NCBI GenBank assembly: GCA_963813975.1 | Contig: CAWFAP010000008.1 | Span: 744,001 to 808,000, forward strand | Direction: 5' to 3' | Length of the DNA stretch: 64,000 nucleotides | Source: RYN-230 sp963813975 | GTDB taxonomy: Bacteria > Actinomycetota > Actinomycetes > Streptosporangiales > Streptosporangiaceae | Part shown: positions 19,720 through 27,858 of the stretch, one piece after another | Numbering within the stretch: the stretch's first letter is position 1 | Layout of the letters: the number at the start of each line of letters is the position of its first letter | The notes under the pieces: model-generated | Told to the model about the DNA's origin: nothing | Seen by the model: the letters and a program-made list of their open reading frames with translations, nothing else | Databases searched by the model: none | Program-made: the position numbers and the translations under genes

Positions 19720-19819
19720 GAGTGTCCTCGCAGCGGGGAGAGCGGGGCTGGTCCTGCCTGCAGGTTACCGCGCGGGGGCCCGTGGTCGGGGACCCCGCGC
19801 TGAGGGCCCGGGGCGCGGC

Positions 19820-20398
19820 TCAGCCCGCGTTCCGGAGCTGGCCCTCCAGCAGGGGCGCGTCGTCCCGCCACGCCATCCGCTTCTCCAGGGAGACCACGGT
19901 GCCCAGGCCGGGGCCGCTGCTCAGCGTCACGTCGTCCACGCACGCCCGCATGATGGCCAGGCCACGTCCGGACTCGGGCAGCATGGCGATCATCTGGTCC
20001 TCGGTCAGTGGCTCCCCGGCCGGCCGCCACCGGCCCCCGGGGCGCGGCGTCCTGCGGGCGGCGCCGTTGCCGGCCCGGCGGCGGAATCGCCCCGGCGCGT
20101 GCACGGCGTCCCACATGGGCCGGCGCGGGGCTGGCACCAGAAGGGAGTCGAGGCCACGCTCGTCGTTGAGCACCTGGATCAGGCAGCCGCGCTGCCCGAT
20201 CCGGGCCACGACCTCGTAGCGCGGCCCGGGCGCGCCGTGCTTGAGCACGTTGGTACAGGCCTCGGTCACCGCGAGGAGGAGGTCGCAGACCCCTTCCTCA
20301 TCGGCCCCGAGCCGGCGTAGTGTGTCGCCCAGGACCCTCCGCATGACCGGCACGCTGAGTGCCTCATGCGGAAACACCAGGCAGAACTCAACGTCCAC
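19820..20398 (-). CDS. Histidine-kinase-like ATPase (RsbW/SpoIIAB-type anti-sigma regulator)
   Basis: About 192 aa, with a GHKL ATP-binding fold lacking a phosphoacceptor domain. The N-box is LLAVTEACTNVLKHG; a Gly-rich G-box occurs late in the protein (ESGRGLAIMRACVDDV). An Arg/Pro/Gly-rich insert of about 45 residues lies in the middle. GTG 20398 is preferred because GGAG lies 6 bases upstream; ATG 20422 and 20434 are also in frame. Small ATPases of this kind regulate sigma or anti-anti-sigma factors in actinomycetes; the partner is not in this window. It lies between purS and purQ on the same strand. Confidence 0.8.
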   Translation of the reverse strand: MDVEFCLVFPHEALSVPVMRRVLGDTLRRLGADEEGVCDLLLAVTEACTNVLKHGAPGPRYEVVARIGQRGCLIQVLNDERGLDSLLVPAPRRPMWDAVHAPGRFRRRAGNGAARRTPRPGGRWRPAGEPLTEDQMIAMLPESGRGLAIMRACVDDVTLSSGPGLGTVVSLEKRMAWRDDAPLLEGQLRNAG

Positions 20399-20570
20399 AA
20401 TCGACTCCTCGGCGCGTCTCATGTGAGCCCGCATCCGCCCCTCAGGTCCTCATCCCGTGTGATGGCGCTGGCCACCTGTGACCTTTCCCGGCCCTGGCGC
20501 GGATAATCGTGAACTCTTAGGGTTATGTAGTTGTGCTCAGGCGCCCGGGCCGCCGGTCAGCGGCCGCCGG

Positions 20571-20813
20571 TCAGCTCTCGTGCAACGTGAACTCCTCGAT
20601 CACCTGGTTAGCCAGCAGTTCCCCGGCCAGCTCGGCCACCCGGGCCAGGGCGGCCTCGTCCGCGGGCCCGCTCAGTTCCACCTCGAACCGCTTGCCCTGC
20701 CGGACCCCGAGCACCTGGCCGAAGCCGAGCCGGTGCGCCGCGCTGGCGATCGCCTCCCCCTGCGGATCGTGGATCTCCTTGCGGAGCATCACGTCAACGA
20801 CGATTCGGGCCAC
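20571..20813 (-). CDS. purS: PurS subunit of FGAM synthase
   Basis: 80 aa, the standard PurS size. PurS dimers bridge PurQ and PurL. Landmarks are VARIVVDVMLRKEIHDPQG at the N-terminus, then GKRFEVEL and ELLANQVIEEF at the C-terminus. GTG 20813 follows GAGGCGGGG. It is the first purine gene on the minus strand, with the ATPase gene between it and purQ. Confidence 0.95.
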   Translation of the reverse strand: MARIVVDVMLRKEIHDPQGEAIASAAHRLGFGQVLGVRQGKRFEVELSGPADEAALARVAELAGELLANQVIEEFTLHES

Positions 20814-20967
20814 TTGTCCCCGCCTCTCTGTGTTTGGGTGATATGTGGGCTGCGTCAGGGCTGACCAATACCAGGGTTTCCATGGGCGCAGTCCCGTCTG
20901 CCACGATGACCTAGTGAACCCCACCACCATGGGGGCTCGTGAACCCCACCACCAGAGGGAGTGGCAC

Positions 20968-22122
20968 GTGACCGTCAACGCCGACGGTGCGGTCACCGCA
21001 CCGGGAGGCCCGGCAGGCCTGGACCGGCCGCCGGGTCCGCGCACCGAAACCATCCAGCTGCTCACTCCGGAGGGTGAGCGGGTCGAACATCCGGATTACC
21101 CGCTGGACATCACCGACGACGAGATCAAGGACCTCTACCGGGACCTGGTCCTGGTCCGCCGGATCGACACCGAGGCCATCGCCCTGCAGCGGCAGGGTGA
21201 GCTCGGGATCTGGGCCTCGCTGCTCGGGCAGGAAGCGGCCCAGGTCGGCTCGGGCCGCGCGCTCGGGCCGCGGGACATGGCCTTCCCCACCTACCGCGAG
21301 CACGGCGTGGCCTGGTGCCGCGGACTGGACCCGACGCGGCTGCTGGAGCTGTTCCGCGGGGTCAGCCACGGCGGCTGGGACCCGGCCGCGCACAAGTTCC
21401 ACCTGTACACGATCGTGATCGGCAGCCAGACGCTGCACGCCACCGGCTACGCGATGGGCATCCAGCGGGACGGCGCGGTCGGCGAGGACGGCGAGGCGGC
21501 GATCGTCTACTTCGGCGACGGGGCCACCAGTCAGGGCGACGTCAACGAGGCGTTCATCTGGGCGTCGGTGTTCAACACGCCGATCGTGTTCTTCTGCCAG
21601 AACAACCAGTGGGCCATCTCAGAGCCGCTGGAGCGGCAGAGCCGCATCCCGCTCTACAAGCGGTCCAGCGGGTTCGGGTTCCCCGGCCTGCGGGTGGACG
21701 GCAACGACGTGCTGGCCTGCCTGGCGGTGACCAGGAAGGCCATGCAGGCGGCCCGGGAGGGCCAGGGCCCCACGCTCATCGAGGCGTTCACCTACCGCAT
21801 GGGCGCCCACACCACCACCGACGACCCGACCCGGTACCGGCTGGCCAGCGAGCTGGAGGCGTGGAAGCTGAAGGACCCGATCGAGCGGGTCAAGGCCTAC
21901 CTGGTGCGCACCGGCGCCGCCGACGCCGCGTTCCTGGAGGGCGTGGACGCCGAGGCGGACCAGCTGGGCGGCCGGATCCGCCAGGCCTGCCTGGAGATGC
22001 CGGACCCGCAGCCGCTGGCCATCTTCGAGAACGTCTACGCCGGGCCGAACGCGCTGCTGGACGCGGAGCGCGAGCAGTACGCGGCCTACCTCGACTCGTT
22101 CGCCGGGGAGGAGGCCCGATGA
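20968..22122 (+). CDS. 2-oxoacid (pyruvate or branched-chain) dehydrogenase E1 alpha subunit
   Basis: 384 aa. With E1 beta it decarboxylates a 2-oxo acid with thiamine diphosphate and passes the acyl group to E2 lipoate. The TPP motif begins FGDGATSQGDVNEAF and ends CQNN; AFPTYREHG and RMGAHTTTDDPTRYR are also typical. GTG 20968 is chosen because AGAGGGA lies upstream. Sequence alone does not tell pyruvate from branched-chain substrate; in actinomycetes this heterodimeric form is usually annotated for branched-chain acids, since pyruvate is handled by AceE. The stop overlaps the next start (ATGA). Confidence 0.92.
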   Translation: MTVNADGAVTAPGGPAGLDRPPGPRTETIQLLTPEGERVEHPDYPLDITDDEIKDLYRDLVLVRRIDTEAIALQRQGELGIWASLLGQEAAQVGSGRALGPRDMAFPTYREHGVAWCRGLDPTRLLELFRGVSHGGWDPAAHKFHLYTIVIGSQTLHATGYAMGIQRDGAVGEDGEAAIVYFGDGATSQGDVNEAFIWASVFNTPIVFFCQNNQWAISEPLERQSRIPLYKRSSGFGFPGLRVDGNDVLACLAVTRKAMQAAREGQGPTLIEAFTYRMGAHTTTDDPTRYRLASELEAWKLKDPIERVKAYLVRTGAADAAFLEGVDAEADQLGGRIRQACLEMPDPQPLAIFENVYAGPNALLDAEREQYAAYLDSFAGEEAR

Positions 22123-23102
22123 CGGTCATGACGCTGTCCAAGGCGCTCAACGCGGGCCTGCGCAAGGCGCTCGAGGACGACCCGCGGGTGCTCGTGATGG
22201 GCGAGGACGTGGGCAAGCTGGGGGGCGTCTTCCGGGTCACCGACGGCCTGCAGAAGGACTTCGGCGAGGACCGGGTGGTGGACACCCCGCTGGCCGAGTC
22301 GGGCATCATCGGGACCGCGATCGGGCTGGCGCTGCGCGGCTACCGGCCGGTCTGCGAGATCCAGTTCGACGGGTTCGTGTTCCCCGCCTTCGACCAGATC
22401 GTCAGCCAGCTGGCCAAGATGCGGCTGCGCTCGCTGGGCCAGGTGACCATGCCGGTCACGATCCGGATCCCGTGCGGCGGCGGGATCGGCGCGGTCGAGC
22501 ACCACAGCGAGTCCCCGGAGGCGCTGTTCGCGCACACCGCGGGGCTGCGCGTGGTGGCCTGCGCCAACTCCACCGACGCCTACGCGATGATCCAGCAGTC
22601 GATCCGCTGCGACGACCCGGTCATCTTCTTCGAGCCGAAGCGCCGCTACTGGGACAAGGCCGAGGTGGACCCCGCGGCCGGCCTGGACGCCGCCACGCCG
22701 CTGGACCGGGCCAGGACCGTGCTGGACGGCACCGACGTGACCCTGCTGTGCTACGGGCCGATGGTCCGGACCTGCGTGGAGTCGGCCGTCGCGGCCCGGG
22801 CCGAAGGACGCTCGGTCGAGGTCATCGACCTGCGCTCGCTGTCCCCGCTGGACATGGAGACCATCTGCGGGTCGGTGCGGCGCACCGGCCGCTGCGTGGT
22901 GGCCCACGAGGCCCCGGTCACCGGCGGCCTGGGCGCGGAGATCGCGGCCCGGATCACCGAGGAGTGCTTCTACCAGCTGGAATCGCCGGTGCTGCGGGTG
23001 GGCGGCTTCTCCACCCCGTACCCGCCGTCGCGGCTGGAGGACCACTACCTGCCCGACCTGGACCGGGTGCTGGACGCCGTCGACCGCACCTTCACCGTCT
23101 GA
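22119..23102 (+). CDS. 2-oxoacid dehydrogenase E1 beta subunit
   Basis: 327 aa, the transketolase-like C-terminal half of the heterodimeric E1. MGEDVGKLGGVFRVTDGLQ, DTPLAESGIIGTAIG and EIQFDGFVFPAFDQI are the E1 beta signatures; VVAHEAPVTGGLGAEI lies near the C-terminus. ATG 22119 overlaps the E1 alpha stop by four bases, so the subunits are made in equal amounts by coupling. Its 13-bp gap to the E2 gene shows one operon. Confidence 0.95.
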   Translation: MTVMTLSKALNAGLRKALEDDPRVLVMGEDVGKLGGVFRVTDGLQKDFGEDRVVDTPLAESGIIGTAIGLALRGYRPVCEIQFDGFVFPAFDQIVSQLAKMRLRSLGQVTMPVTIRIPCGGGIGAVEHHSESPEALFAHTAGLRVVACANSTDAYAMIQQSIRCDDPVIFFEPKRRYWDKAEVDPAAGLDAATPLDRARTVLDGTDVTLLCYGPMVRTCVESAVAARAEGRSVEVIDLRSLSPLDMETICGSVRRTGRCVVAHEAPVTGGLGAEIAARITEECFYQLESPVLRVGGFSTPYPPSRLEDHYLPDLDRVLDAVDRTFTV

Positions 23103-23115
23103 AAGGGGTGCGCTG

Positions 23116-24516
23116 ATGACCGAGTCTGTGACCACACAGCGTCGTGAATTCCGGCTCCCCGACGTGGGCGAGGGGCTGACCGAGGCGGACATCGTCACCT
23201 GGCGGGTGAAGCCGGGCGACACGGTGACCGTGAACCAGATCATCGTGGACATCGAGACGGCCAAGGCCGTGGTCGAGCTGCCCAGCCCGTATGCGGGCGT
23301 GGTGGCCGCGCTGCTGGTGCCCGAGGGCCAGACCGTGGACGTGGGCACGCCCATCATCGCGGTGGACGTGCCCGGGCCGGCAGGCGGGGGGACGCCGGTT
23401 CCCGCGCCGCCCGCCCGCCCGGAGCCGGGACATACCGACCCGGCGGCCATCGCTGCCGAAGGCCCGCGGCCCTCCTCGGAGGACCTGGTGCCCCCGGTCC
23501 CCCCGCCCGCGGAGCGGCAGGCCGTCCTGGTCGGCTACGGGGTCAAGGCCGGCGCGACCACCCGGCGGCCGCGCAAGGCACCGGCCGGGGTCGGCCCCGT
23601 TGCGGATCCTGGGGATGCGCCCGCCACCGCCAACGGTGCGGCGGGCGGCCACGTGAGCGTGCTGGCGAAGCCGCCGGTGCGCAAGCTGGCCCGGGAGCTG
23701 GGCGTGGACCTGGGCGGGCTGGCCGGCACCGGGCCGGGCGGATCCATCACCCGGGACGACGTGCAGCAGGCCGCCGGGGCGCCGGCCCCCCGTGTCGCGG
23801 CGGCAGCGTCCGGTCTCCGGGAAGAGCGGATCCCCATCCGGGGCGTTCGCAAGCACACCGCGGCGGCGGTAGCGGCCAGCGCGCGGCAGGCCCCGCACGT
23901 GACCGAGTTCCTGCAGGTTGACGTGGACGCCACGGTCGAGGCGGTGGGGCGGCTGCGCGAGCTGCCCGAGTTCGCCGGGGTGCGGGTGTCGCCGCTGCTG
24001 ATGGTGGCCCGCGCCCTGCTGACCGCGGTGGCGCGGCATCCGATGATCAACTCGACCTGGGACGAGGACGCGCAGGAGATCGTGGTCAGGCACTACGTGA
24101 ACCTGGGCATCGCCGCCGCCACCGACCGCGGGCTCGTCGTGCCGAACATCAAGGGCGCGGAGGGCATGGACCTGCCCGCCCTGGCCGGGGCCCTCGCCGA
24201 TCTGGCCGCCACGGCGCGGGCGGGGCGGGCGTCACCGGCCGACCTGTCCGGCGGCACGATCACCATCACCAACGTCGGCGTGTTCGGGGTGGACGCGGGG
24301 ACGCCGATCATCACGCCGCCGGAAGCGGCCATCCTGGCCTTCGGGCAGATCAAGGACGCGCCGTGGGTGGTGGACGGCCAGCTCGCGGTGCGCAAGGTGA
24401 CGACGCTGTCGCTCTCGTTCGACCACCGCATCGTGGACGGTGACCTGGGCTCGGCCGTGCTCCGGGACATCGGGGCCATGCTGCATGACCCCCTGCGCAT
24501 GCTGGCGTGGGGCTAA
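23116..24516 (+). CDS. Dihydrolipoamide acyltransferase (E2) of the 2-oxoacid dehydrogenase
   Basis: 466 aa. The lipoyl domain spans about residues 10-85 with the lipoylated Lys in DIETAKAVVELPSPYAG. A Pro/Ala linker follows, then the E3/E1-binding domain (KPPVRKLARELGVDLG, about residue 185). The acyltransferase domain occupies about 235-466 with the catalytic His-Asp in SFDHRIVDGD. There is only one lipoyl domain. A ribosome site AAAGGGG precedes ATG 23116. No E3 (lipoamide dehydrogenase) gene is near, so E3 must be supplied from elsewhere in the genome. Confidence 0.95.
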   Translation: MTESVTTQRREFRLPDVGEGLTEADIVTWRVKPGDTVTVNQIIVDIETAKAVVELPSPYAGVVAALLVPEGQTVDVGTPIIAVDVPGPAGGGTPVPAPPARPEPGHTDPAAIAAEGPRPSSEDLVPPVPPPAERQAVLVGYGVKAGATTRRPRKAPAGVGPVADPGDAPATANGAAGGHVSVLAKPPVRKLARELGVDLGGLAGTGPGGSITRDDVQQAAGAPAPRVAAAASGLREERIPIRGVRKHTAAAVAASARQAPHVTEFLQVDVDATVEAVGRLRELPEFAGVRVSPLLMVARALLTAVARHPMINSTWDEDAQEIVVRHYVNLGIAAATDRGLVVPNIKGAEGMDLPALAGALADLAATARAGRASPADLSGGTITITNVGVFGVDAGTPIITPPEAAILAFGQIKDAPWVVDGQLAVRKVTTLSLSFDHRIVDGDLGSAVLRDIGAMLHDPLRMLAWG

Positions 24517-24552
24517 CCTGACTGGCTCGGACCAATTCCGGAGGGACCGCCC

Positions 24553-24846
24553 ATGTTCCGGCACGCCGTGCTGTTCACGTTCACGCCGCAGACCACGCTG
24601 GAGCAGCAGGAGGAGCTGGCCCGCCAGCTGCGCACCCTGCCCGGGGCCATCGGGGAGATCAGGGACTACCGCGTCGGCCTGGACGCGGGCCAGAACCCGG
24701 GTAACTACCAGTTCGCGGTGGTCGCGGACTTCGACAACGTCGAGGATTACCTCGTCTACCGCGACCACCCGGTGCACCGGGACATCATCGGGAAGTACGT
24801 GACGCCGATCGTGGCCGACCGGGCCGCGGTGCAGTACCAGCTCTGA
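24553..24846 (+). CDS. Dabb-family (stress-responsive A/B barrel) protein
   Basis: 97 aa, a dimeric alpha/beta-barrel small protein. The N-terminal FRHAVLFTFTPQTTLEQQEEL, the NYQFAVVADFDNVEDY segment and HPVHRDIIGKYVTPIV are diagnostic for the Dabb domain. Its function is unknown in bacteria. It follows E2 by 36 bp with a GGAGGG ribosome site and may be the last gene of that operon. Its stop codon lies inside a strong hairpin. Confidence 0.85.
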   Translation: MFRHAVLFTFTPQTTLEQQEELARQLRTLPGAIGEIRDYRVGLDAGQNPGNYQFAVVADFDNVEDYLVYRDHPVHRDIIGKYVTPIVADRAAVQYQL

Positions 24847-24907
24847 CGGCCGCGCTCCGGCGCGGCCGTCCCGGAATCTGAGCTTGGCCCCCGGCCCGGG
24901 CGGCCAA
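24845..24907. terminator. Two strong hairpins between convergent genes
   Basis: A perfect 11-bp stem, GACGGCCGCGC / GCGCGGCCGTC with loop TCCG (24845-24870), overlaps the Dabb stop. A second stem TTGGCC / GGCCAA (24884-24907) lies next to the stop of the acyl-CoA dehydrogenase coming the other way. Neither has a U-tract, which is common for actinobacterial terminators. This is a bidirectional terminator by inference. Confidence 0.75.
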
Positions 24908-24911
24908 GGAC

Positions 24912-26762
24912 TCAGAAGGCCTCTTCGGGGAGCTCCATGAGGTCCAGCGTGGTGCTCTCGGCGATCTGGCGCTCGACGGCCAGCCGGGGCAGCACGGTCT
25001 CGGCGAAGAACCGCGCGGTGGCCACCTTGCCCTGGTAGAAGGCTTCGTCGCGGCCGGCCCCGTCGTCCAGGGCGCGGATCGCGACCTCGGCCTGCCGGGC
25101 GAGCAGCCAGCCGATGAGCAGATCGCCCAGGGCCATCAGCAGCCGGGTGCTGTTCAGCCCGGCCTTGTACACCTCGGCGGGCTGCTCCAGCGACGAGACC
25201 GCGTAGCCGGTCAGGGCCGCGACGATGGCCTCCACGTCGGCGACCGCCGCGGACAGCGCGGCGCGCTCGGTCTTGAGCCGCCCGTTCCCGGCCTCGCCGC
25301 CCGCGAACTCCTTGATCTCGCTGAGCAGGGCGCCCAGGGCGACGCCCTGGTCGCGCAGGGTCTTGCGGAAGAACAGGTCCATGCCCTGGATCGCGGTGGT
25401 GCCCTCGTACAGGCTGTCGATCTTGGCGTCGCGGATGTACTGCTCGATGGGGAAGTCCTGGACGAAGCCCGAGCCGCCGTAGGTCTGCAGGGACAGCGTG
25501 AGCAGCTCGTAGGCCCGCTCCGACCCGACGCCCTTGACCACCGGAAGCAGCAGGTCGTTGACGCGAGCCGCGAGGTCACCCGTGGTGCCCGGCTCGGTCC
25601 GGCCCTCGGCCTTGGCGATCTGGACCGCGTCCTGCCAGGACGCGGTGTACAGCATCAGCGCCCGCATGCCCTCGGCGTACGCCTTCTGCATCATCAGCAT
25701 CCGGCGGACGTCGGGGTGGTGGATGATCGTGACCCGCGGCGCGGCCTTGTCCGCCATCTGGGTCATGTCCGCGCCTTGGACCCGCTCCTTCGCGTACTCC
25801 AGCGCGTTGAGGTAGCCGGTGGACAGCGTGGCGATGGCCTTGGTGCCGACCATCATCCGGGCGTGCTCGATGATCAGGAACATCTGCCGGATGCCGTCGT
25901 GCACCCCGCCGATCAGGGTGCCGACCGCCGGGCGGTCACCGCCGAAGGTGAGCTCGCAGGTGGTGGAGGCCTTCAGGCCCATCTTGTGCTCGACCCCGGT
26001 GACCCGGACGCCGTTGCGCTCGCCGGGCTCACCGTCCGGGCCGACCAGGAACTTGGGCACCAGGAACATGGACAGGCCCTTGGTGCCCGGCCCGGCGCCC
26101 TCGGGGCGGGCCAGCACCAGGTGGAAGATGTTCTCGGCCATGTCGTGCTCGGCGCTGGTGATGAACCGCTTGACGCCCTCGATGTGCCAGGTGCCGTCGG
26201 GCTGCTCGATCGCCTTGGTCCGGCCGGCCCCGACGTCCGAGCCGGCCTCCGGCTCGGTCAGCACCATGGTGCTGCCCCACTTGCGGTCGATGGCCTGCTG
26301 CGCGAACCGCTGCTGGTCCGGGGTGCCGATGGCCCACAGCACCTGGGCGAAGTTGGGGCCGCCGGAGTACATCCAGACCGCGGGGTTGGCGCCCAGGATG
26401 AGCTCGGCCACCGACCAGGCCAGGGTGCGCGGCGCGGCGATGCCGCCCAGGTCGGCCGGCAGGTCCAGGCGGAACCACTCGGCGTCCATGAACGCGGCGA
26501 AGGACTTCTTGAAGCCCTCCGGCATTCGTACCGACGCGGTGTCCGGGTCGAACACCGGGGGGTTCCGGTCGGCGTCCGCGAAGGACTCGGCAATCGGGCC
26601 GGTGGCCAGCCGGTTCACCTCGTCGAGGATGCCGCGGGCGGTCTCCTCGTCGACCTCCGGGTAGGGCTCCTGGCCGAGCAGGTCCTGGCGGCGCAGCACC
26701 TCGAACAGGTTGAACTCGATGTCGCGCAGGTTGCTCTTGTAGTGACCCACGGCCGCCCCCAT
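24912..26762 (-). CDS. Acyl-CoA dehydrogenase, long FadE5-like type
   Basis: About 616 aa. The N-terminal HYKSNLRDIEFNLFEVL is the hallmark of the ~610-aa FadE5-like family that adds a helical N-terminal extension and a C-terminal extra domain to the usual dehydrogenase core. Core landmarks are TEPEAGSDVGAG (FAD/substrate contact), YGGSGFVQDFPIEQYIRDA and the YEGTTAIQGMDL segment holding the catalytic Glu. It oxidises acyl-CoA to enoyl-CoA in beta-oxidation. Start ATG 26762 has no clear ribosome site; GTG 26753, preceded by GGGGGCGG, is equally possible and fits relatives better. Confidence 0.92.
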   Translation of the reverse strand: MGAAVGHYKSNLRDIEFNLFEVLRRQDLLGQEPYPEVDEETARGILDEVNRLATGPIAESFADADRNPPVFDPDTASVRMPEGFKKSFAAFMDAEWFRLDLPADLGGIAAPRTLAWSVAELILGANPAVWMYSGGPNFAQVLWAIGTPDQQRFAQQAIDRKWGSTMVLTEPEAGSDVGAGRTKAIEQPDGTWHIEGVKRFITSAEHDMAENIFHLVLARPEGAGPGTKGLSMFLVPKFLVGPDGEPGERNGVRVTGVEHKMGLKASTTCELTFGGDRPAVGTLIGGVHDGIRQMFLIIEHARMMVGTKAIATLSTGYLNALEYAKERVQGADMTQMADKAAPRVTIIHHPDVRRMLMMQKAYAEGMRALMLYTASWQDAVQIAKAEGRTEPGTTGDLAARVNDLLLPVVKGVGSERAYELLTLSLQTYGGSGFVQDFPIEQYIRDAKIDSLYEGTTAIQGMDLFFRKTLRDQGVALGALLSEIKEFAGGEAGNGRLKTERAALSAAVADVEAIVAALTGYAVSSLEQPAEVYKAGLNSTRLLMALGDLLIGWLLARQAEVAIRALDDGAGRDEAFYQGKVATARFFAETVLPRLAVERQIAESTTLDLMELPEEAF

Positions 26763-26866
26763 TCTGAAGAGCAGTTCTGACAACTTGTGGTTGCGCCCAG
26801 GACTGCTACCGGCGAGTAACAAGGCCATGATACCCGCTGGTAACCCGAATGGCCACGGGAGGCGGG

Positions 26867-27742
26867 TCAGCGAAACGGGAGGATGTTCACCGCGCGGGCG
26901 ATGACCAGCACCCCCAGGGAGAGGGACACCGCCGACTGGACCAGCATGGTCAGCTTGGCCCAGCGGGCCAGCGGCATCACGTCGGTGGGGCTGAACGCGG
27001 TGGCGTTGGTGAACGAGAGGTAGAGGTAGTCCACGAACCGGGGTTCCCAGTCCGGCGGGGTCAGGTGCTCGACCGTCATCTGCGGGAACAGGAAGTCCAG
27101 GTACTGGAAGGTGCCGTGCGCCCGGTGGACCGGGCCACCCCGGTCGAACTCCCAGTACCAGAGGGCGAACGCGATCACGTTGGTGGCCCAGATGGCCGCG
27201 CCGGAGGCGAGCAGCGATCCCGCGGAGTTCGTCGCGCGGCCGCCCTGGATGATCTCCCGGATGAGCAGGACCGCGGACGCCGCGTTGGCCGTGGTGATCA
27301 GCAGGATCAGCACGATGCTGATCCAGCGCACGAACACGCCGCGCCGCTCGATCCGCACCGGATTGGCGATAGCCAGGCCGACCAGCACGCCGCCCTCCAG
27401 GACGGGGAGCAGGAAGGTCGGCAGCGGGCGCATGGACAGCTGGTCGGGCAGCCGCAGTTGCAAGACGATGGCGACGATCACGCTGATCGTGACCGGCCAG
27501 CGCGGCTCGCCGCGGGTGCTGCGTCGCCAGGCGGGCAGGTTGCGCGCGCTGCCGACGGCCTCGTGCTCGACCTGCTCGGCCCTGGTCACCAGGCCGTACC
27601 AGACCGGATTGCGGACCCGGCTGGGGTGCGGGGGACGGAGCATCCGGGCCGCCGGCGAGTGCGCCGGACCGTGGCCACCCGATCCCGGTGGCGTGGACGG
27701 GGTTTCCGGCTCGCCGGTTCCGGCGGGAGGCTCTGGCTCCAT
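26867..27742 (-). CDS. Multi-pass membrane protein, DUF1345/ion-channel-like
   Basis: 291 aa with about five to six TM helices. The segment PRFVDYLYLSFTNATAFSPT followed by two helices resembles the DUF1345 family and the pore-loop region of two-TM potassium channels, but lacks a clear GYG selectivity filter. The N-terminal ~50 residues are Pro/Gly-rich and cytosolic. Its transport role is not established. It sits head-to-head with the next dehydrogenase gene. Confidence 0.65.
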   Translation of the reverse strand: MEPEPPAGTGEPETPSTPPGSGGHGPAHSPAARMLRPPHPSRVRNPVWYGLVTRAEQVEHEAVGSARNLPAWRRSTRGEPRWPVTISVIVAIVLQLRLPDQLSMRPLPTFLLPVLEGGVLVGLAIANPVRIERRGVFVRWISIVLILLITTANAASAVLLIREIIQGGRATNSAGSLLASGAAIWATNVIAFALWYWEFDRGGPVHRAHGTFQYLDFLFPQMTVEHLTPPDWEPRFVDYLYLSFTNATAFSPTDVMPLARWAKLTMLVQSAVSLSLGVLVIARAVNILPFR

Positions 27743-27858
27743 CTCCCCATTGTTGACCTGGTCCGGCCGTACTTTGGTTCAGTTACCACCGGATTCCCGC
27801 GAGCCGGATCTCGCTTTACTGTGGCGTGACGGGCACTGCTCTCACAGCGAGGTGGATC

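Noticed and set aside
20968..24516. Assigning the E1-E2 operon to pyruvate specifically
   Set aside because: Sequence motifs do not separate pyruvate from branched-chain substrates; left as a 2-oxoacid complex.
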